Source of the DNA: Streptomyces sp. CA-210063 | Lineage (GTDB): Bacteria > Actinomycetota > Actinomycetes > Streptomycetales > Streptomycetaceae | Direction of reading: 5' to 3' | NCBI RefSeq assembly: GCF_024612015.1 | Contig: NZ_CP102512.1 | Span: forward strand, 7,502,001-7,566,000 | Length of the DNA stretch: 64,000 bases | Shown here: positions 60,136 to 64,000 of the stretch, piece after piece | How positions within the stretch are numbered: the stretch's first letter is position 1 | Layout: every line of letters starts with the position of its first letter | Notes under the pieces: generated by a model | Told to the model about the DNA's origin: nothing | The model's input: only the letters and a program-made list of their open reading frames with translations | Database searches by the model: none | Position numbers and translations under genes: made by a program

Positions 60136-62202
60136 GTGGCGACGGAGCAGAGCAGACCGGGCGGTGCCGTGAGTGCGGGTGTGACGGCGGCGCGGTTGGG
60201 GACGGTGCGAGCCGTGCTGTGGCTGGTCGCCGGGATCCTGGCGGTGCGGCAGATCGCGGTCGTGCTGAGCACGCCCAGAGGCGAGCGGCTGACGGATCTG
60301 GAGACCTGGGTCGGGCCCAGCGGCGTCCTGCATGTGAACGGCTCGCTGTACGACTCGACGCGGTTCACGGGCACCCCCTTCGGTGGCCTCGTCCTCAAGC
60401 CCCTCACCCGAATGGCCGAACAGGCGCTCGGCTGGGGCTGGACCTTCGGCACCCTCCTGCTGGTGGTCGCCCTCGGCCTGGTCGCCGCACGCGCCCTGCC
60501 CCAGCCCGTCACCCGGCGTACGGCCCTGCTCGCGGCCCCCGTCGCGGTCACCCTGCTGATGCTGTCGCTGCCGGTACGGAACACGCTGTACCTGGGCCAG
60601 ACCAGCATCATCCCGGTGCTGCTCGTCCTCGCGGGCTGCTTCGCGGTCCGGGGCGAGCGGACCAGCGGGGTCTGCATCGGGCTCGCCGCGGCCTTGCAGC
60701 CGACCGTGCTGCTCTTCGTACCGCTGCTGTGGTTCACGGGGCGCAAGCGGGCCGCCGCGAGCACCGGGATCACGTTCGCCGGGGCCACCGCGCTGGCCTG
60801 GGCCGCGATGCCGCACGACTCCTTCACCTACTGGGTGCACCACCTCGCCGGCGTCGGCCTCGGCGGCCGGGCGGACGACCTCGCCAACCAGTCCCTGCAC
60901 GGCGCGCTGCTCCGGCTGGGCCTTACGGGCCCGCTGGAGATCGTCGTCTTCTTCGCGCTGGCCGCCGCCGTCGCCGTACTCGGTATGCGGCGGGCCATCC
61001 ACTACGCCCGCGACGGACAGCTGCTGCTCGCCGTCGCCGTCACCGGCTGTGTCGTGGTCGCCGTCTCGCCGACGTCCTGGAAGCACCAGCTGCTGTGGGT
61101 GCTGCTCGCGGTGGTCGGCCGGGTCGGCAAGAAGGCCTCGTCGCGGTATGTGTGGCCGGTCGCGGTCGTCCTGGTGATGACGCTGCCCGCGAAGATGATG
61201 GTGCCGAACATGGGCGCCCTGCACCCGCTGCGTGACAACGTCGTCCTGCTGGCCGCGCTCGCCGCCGCCCTCGTCGTGCCGTTCCTGTCCCGCACCTCGG
61301 AGTACTACCGGACGCCGATCCCCACGGAGTACGCCCCGAAGGCCGAGACCCGCTTCCGCTGGGCCCCGCTCCTGCGCCGGGTCGCCACCCGCCCGAACCT
61401 GCTCCTCGAACTGCTGCTGATCCGCGTCACGTACGCCGCCTACCAGCGCACCCGTCTGGAGGCCACCGGCAGCCGGGCCGCCGCCGAGGACCACGCCGGG
61501 CAGATCCTCGCCGTCGAGAAGGCCCTGTTCCTCGACATCGAGCACTGGTTCAACCACGCGGTGGTCCAGGTCGGCTGGCTGCGGAGCTTCTTCGACTTCT
61601 ACTACACGTCGTTCCACTTCGTCGTGCCGCTCAGCGTCCTCGGCATCCTCTACTGGCGTCGCCCCGCCGACTACCGCTGGGCCCGCACGGCCATCGGCTT
61701 CACCACGGTCCTCGCGCTCGTCGGCTTCTTCTTCTATCCGCTGGCGCCGCCGCGCCTGATGCCCGGCCTCGGCATCATCGACACCATCCACGGCGTCCAG
61801 GACTTCTCCCAGCCGGACTACGGCAAGCTGACCGAGCTGACCAACCAGTACGCGGCGATGCCGTCCCTGCACTTCGGCTGGTCGCTGTGGTGCGGGCTCA
61901 CGATCGCGCTGGTCGCGCCCAGGGTGTGGATGAAGGTGCTGGGCCTGATGCACCCCTTCTTCACGGTCCTGGCCATCGTCGCGACGGGCAACCACTGGAT
62001 CCTCGACGCGGTGGGCGGCGCGGCGGTGGTGGGCGCGGGCTTCGGCCTGACGTACCTCCTGACCGGGCCGAGGACCACCGCGCCCCGTCAGGGGCGCGGG
62101 GAACCGCGCGAGCAACCGGAGACGACCGGCACCCTCGCCACGGCCGTCCAGCACAACGGCGGCGGAGTGGGTGGAGACGACGGAGGCCGGGGCGGGGCGT
62201 AG
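60136..62202 (+). CDS. GT87 mannosyltransferase-PAP2 phosphatase fusion
   Basis: 688 residues. The first ~430 form a multi-helix GT87 (DUF2029) glycosyltransferase using polyprenyl-phosphate sugar; SLYDSTRFTGTPF and LGQTSIIPVLLVLAG are its landmarks. The last ~230 hold a PAP2_3 (Ipt/Aur1-like) domain: PLAPPRLMPG, AAMPSLHFGWSLW and ATGNHWILDAVGG, with the His-Ser-His catalytic set. Start is GTG 60136, GGGAGG about 11 bases upstream. The tail includes repeat copy 10 (RQGRGEPREQ). It may add a sugar and remove or transfer a phospholipid headgroup in the envelope. Confidence 0.9.
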   Translation: MATEQSRPGGAVSAGVTAARLGTVRAVLWLVAGILAVRQIAVVLSTPRGERLTDLETWVGPSGVLHVNGSLYDSTRFTGTPFGGLVLKPLTRMAEQALGWGWTFGTLLLVVALGLVAARALPQPVTRRTALLAAPVAVTLLMLSLPVRNTLYLGQTSIIPVLLVLAGCFAVRGERTSGVCIGLAAALQPTVLLFVPLLWFTGRKRAAASTGITFAGATALAWAAMPHDSFTYWVHHLAGVGLGGRADDLANQSLHGALLRLGLTGPLEIVVFFALAAAVAVLGMRRAIHYARDGQLLLAVAVTGCVVVAVSPTSWKHQLLWVLLAVVGRVGKKASSRYVWPVAVVLVMTLPAKMMVPNMGALHPLRDNVVLLAALAAALVVPFLSRTSEYYRTPIPTEYAPKAETRFRWAPLLRRVATRPNLLLELLLIRVTYAAYQRTRLEATGSRAAAEDHAGQILAVEKALFLDIEHWFNHAVVQVGWLRSFFDFYYTSFHFVVPLSVLGILYWRRPADYRWARTAIGFTTVLALVGFFFYPLAPPRLMPGLGIIDTIHGVQDFSQPDYGKLTELTNQYAAMPSLHFGWSLWCGLTIALVAPRVWMKVLGLMHPFFTVLAIVATGNHWILDAVGGAAVVGAGFGLTYLLTGPRTTAPRQGRGEPREQPETTGTLATAVQHNGGGVGGDDGGRGGA
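62090..62111 (+). repeat. Interspersed palindromic element, copy 10 (inside GT87-PAP2 gene)
   Basis: GGGCGCGGGGAACCGCGCGA, one base different from the consensus, with GCAACC following. It sits in the coding tail of the gene after its last catalytic motif. Confidence 0.85.
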
Positions 62203-62283
62203 GAGAGAGTGCCCCGGCCTCCCGTTGAACGGGCCGACGGCGCCGGGAGGCCGTCGGCCCGAGTGTGACGGGGCGGTGCTCGC

Positions 62284-63519
62284 TCAGCCGGTGGTCACCT
62301 GAAGGTGCTTGACCCCGTTGATCCAGGCGGAGCGCAACCGGCTCGGCTCGCCCGCGAGCCTGAGCCCCGGCATCGCGTCGGCGATCGCGTTGAAGATCAG
62401 GTTGATTTCCAGGACGGCCAGGGACTTGCCGAGGCAGAAGTGCGGGCCTCCGCCGCCGAAGCCGAGGTGGGGGTTGGGGTCGCGGGTGATGTCGAAGGTG
62501 TCGGGGTCGGTGAAGACGTCCGGGTCGTGATTGGCGGAGGCGTAGAAGATGCCGACACGGTCGCCCTGCTTGATCAGCTTGCCGCCGAGTTCGACGTCCT
62601 GGGTGGCGGTGCGCTGGAAGGAGTTGACCGGGGCGGCCCAGCGGACGATCTCCTCGGCGGCCGTCGCGGGGCGCTCGCGCTTGTAGAGGTCCCACTGGTC
62701 GGGGTGGGTGAGGAAGGCGTGCATGCCGTGGGTGATGGCGTTGCGGGTCGTCTCGTTGCCCGCGACCGCCAGCATCAGCACGAAGAAGCCGAACTCGTCG
62801 GAGGCGAGGTTGCCCTCGTCCTCGGCGGCCACCAGCGTGCTGACGATGTCCTTCGCCGGGCACTGCTTGCGGTCGGCGGCCATGTTCATGGCGTACGCGA
62901 TGAGTTCCATCGCCGACTGCTGGCCGACCTCCTCGGTGATGGCGTACTCCGGGTCGTCGTACGAGATCATCCGGTTCGACCACTCGAAGATCCGGATGCG
63001 GTCCTCCTGCGGGATGCCGATCAGCTCGGCTATGGCCTGGAGGGGGAGTTCGCAGGCGACCTCGGTGACGAAGTCGAACGGGCCGGGGTGGGCGACGGCC
63101 TCCCGGGCGATGTTCAGGGCGCGGTGGCGCAGGTTGTCCTCCAGCGCGCGGATCGCCCGCGGGGTGAAGACGCGCTGCACGATCTGGCGGACCCGGGTGT
63201 GCTCCGGCGGATCCATGTTCAGCAGGATCAGCCGCTGGGCGTCGATCGCGTCGCGCTCGATGTGCTCGTTGAAGCGGATGATCGCGGTGTTGACCGTCGA
63301 GGAGAACAACTCCGGGTGCGTGGAGACGTACTTGACGTCCGCGTGCCGGGTGACGGCCCAGTAGCCCTCGTCCGCGAAGCCCGCGATGCCGGGCGCCTGC
63401 GGGATCCAGTGGACCGGTTCCGTGCGGCGCAGTTCGGCGAACTCCGGGAGGGGGACACGGTGGTGCAGCAGGTCGGGGTCGGTGAAGTCGAACCCGTCGG
63501 GCAGCGCTGGACAGGGCAT
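62284..63519 (-). CDS. CYP125-like steroid-type cytochrome P450
   Basis: 411 residues. I-helix AGNETTRNAITHG (acid/alcohol pair altered to Asn-Glu-Thr-Thr), E-x-x-R in EEIVRWAAPV, and heme motif FGGGGPHFCLGKSLA with Cys362. Close overall in layout to CYP125/CYP142/CYP124-type enzymes that hydroxylate the steroid side-chain terminus. ATG 63519 follows AGGAG by 7 bases. Divergent from a FadA5-like thiolase with palindromic operators between them, as in mycobacterial cholesterol genes. Soluble; needs ferredoxin partners not seen here. Confidence 0.86.
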   Translation of the reverse strand: MPCPALPDGFDFTDPDLLHHRVPLPEFAELRRTEPVHWIPQAPGIAGFADEGYWAVTRHADVKYVSTHPELFSSTVNTAIIRFNEHIERDAIDAQRLILLNMDPPEHTRVRQIVQRVFTPRAIRALEDNLRHRALNIAREAVAHPGPFDFVTEVACELPLQAIAELIGIPQEDRIRIFEWSNRMISYDDPEYAITEEVGQQSAMELIAYAMNMAADRKQCPAKDIVSTLVAAEDEGNLASDEFGFFVLMLAVAGNETTRNAITHGMHAFLTHPDQWDLYKRERPATAAEEIVRWAAPVNSFQRTATQDVELGGKLIKQGDRVGIFYASANHDPDVFTDPDTFDITRDPNPHLGFGGGGPHFCLGKSLAVLEINLIFNAIADAMPGLRLAGEPSRLRSAWINGVKHLQVTTG

Positions 63520-63542
63520 CGGCGACTCCTGACGGAGCATCA

Positions 63543-63587
63543 GATATAGGGAATTGCGGTGACCGTAGTAACGGGTTCTAGAACTAG
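63543..63587 (-). promoter_or_regulatory. P450 promoter with GTTCTAGAAC palindrome
   Basis: On the minus strand a -35-like TTACTA (63571-63566) and -10-like TATATC (63548-63543) are 17 bases apart. The palindrome GTTCTAGAAC (63575-63584), extended by TAG, overlaps the upstream edge. A TetR-type repressor such as KstR would block it. Confidence 0.65.
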
Positions 63588-63671
63588 CAAGGGGTACGGG
63601 CCTTTCCGTCAGCTTTTCAATTGCCGCACGCCCCTTGCGGTGGTGGAGCCGCGCTCAGCAGACTGCTGAAG

Positions 63672-63695
63672 AGAACTAGAACGCGTACTAGTTCT
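63672..63695. promoter_or_regulatory. 24-bp dyad operator, KstR-like
   Basis: AGAACTAGAACG and CGTACTAGTTCT are inverted arms with one mismatched pair over 24 bases. The core TAGAACGCGTACTA agrees with the mycobacterial KstR pattern TNNAACNNGTTNNA except for one base. About 60 bases upstream of the thiolase start. Confidence 0.7.
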
Positions 63696-63755
63696 GCGTG
63701 GCGGGCCGGGCCGGGACGCCCCGCGCCGCGCGGGTAACCGTTGAGAGGATCCCCC

Positions 63756-64000
63756 ATGGCCGCGGAACCCGTGATCGTCGAAGCCGTACGCACCCCCATC
63801 GGCAAGCGCGGCGGCGCGCTCGCCAACCTCCACCCCGCCTATCTCCTGGGCGAGACCTACCGCGAACTCCTCGGCCGCACCGGCATCCCCGCCGACTGCG
63901 TCGAACAGATCATCGGCGGCACGGTGACCCACGCCGGCGAACAGTCCATGAACCCCGCGCGCACGGCCTGGCTGACCATGGGCCTGCCGTACGAGACGGC
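63756..64000 (+). CDS. FadA5-like steroid thiolase, N-terminus only
   Basis: First 81 residues; the gene runs off the right edge. EPVIVEAVRTPIGKRGGALANLHP and VEQIIGGTVTHAGEQSMNPARTAWLTMGLPYE match 3-ketoacyl-CoA thiolases, and the closest recalled pattern is FadA5 of mycobacterial cholesterol catabolism. The nucleophilic Cys lies beyond the window. ATG 63756 has GAGAGGAT upstream. Divergent from the CYP125-like gene and behind a KstR-like operator. It should cleave the steroid side-chain in beta-oxidation. Confidence 0.85.
   Translation, partial: MAAEPVIVEAVRTPIGKRGGALANLHPAYLLGETYRELLGRTGIPADCVEQIIGGTVTHAGEQSMNPARTAWLTMGLPYET

Overview
The window is a high-GC actinomycete chromosome segment, almost certainly Streptomyces. 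Three things point there: strong GC bias at third codon positions, many GTG starts, and the gene order fabF-acpP-fabH-fabD-fasR upstream of aceE and a terD island, which I recall from Streptomyces chromosomes. I saw no integrase, transposase, IS element or CRISPR array. It reads as core chromosome seeded with short interspersed palindromic repeats.

Layout. 1-3763: fatty-acid initiation operon (minus strand) with its PucR-type activator FasR and a candidate FasR site. 3979-15013: pirin, membrane Ser/Thr kinase, serine hydrolase, GNAT, a MerR/aldo-keto reductase pair with a clear MerR operator, SHOCT and DUF1023 proteins, a TetR/MFS divergent pair, and a small membrane protein. 15175-20363: K+ channel, pyruvate dehydrogenase E1 (aceE), DUF3052 protein, AhpE-type peroxiredoxin. 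20476-29682: a Ter stress island holding two tandem TerD proteins, a DUF475/TerC membrane protein, a TerA-like protein and a TerD with a Pro/Ala tail, followed by a CitE-like enzyme, an 873-residue double phosphoribosyltransferase and a HAD hydrolase. 29707-38386: DedA, FmdB, a class A PBP-like protein with a degenerate transpeptidase site, a deacetylase-like and an amidase-like exported protein, DUF4383, and a coiled-coil membrane protein. 38583-38657: tRNA-Val(UAC). 38704-48002: LysR, ketopantoate reductase, DUF2277, VTT, DoxX, a large FAD/NAD(P) protein, PhoD phosphatase and a secreted HNH nuclease. 48306-49087: a yybP-ykoY (Mn2+) riboswitch controlling a GDT1/UPF0016 transporter. 49317-62202: HAD, ABM monooxygenase, peptidoglycan-binding protein, an MFS exporter fused to a winged-helix-like domain, GNAT, paired small proteins, DUF1992, FHA, O-methyltransferase, DUF2330 and a GT87-PAP2 fusion. 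62284-64000: a divergent CYP125-like/FadA5-like pair with KstR-like operators.

Most interesting: (1) the Ter island with its predicted nucleoside-type metabolite module, where the double phosphoribosyltransferase has an internal start signal; (2) a PBP that lacks the SxxK lysine; (3) ten near-identical copies of a short palindromic element and two copies of a second one, unexplained by any gene; (4) dyad operators next to fasR/fabD, MerR/AKR, TetR/MFS and CYP125/FadA5.
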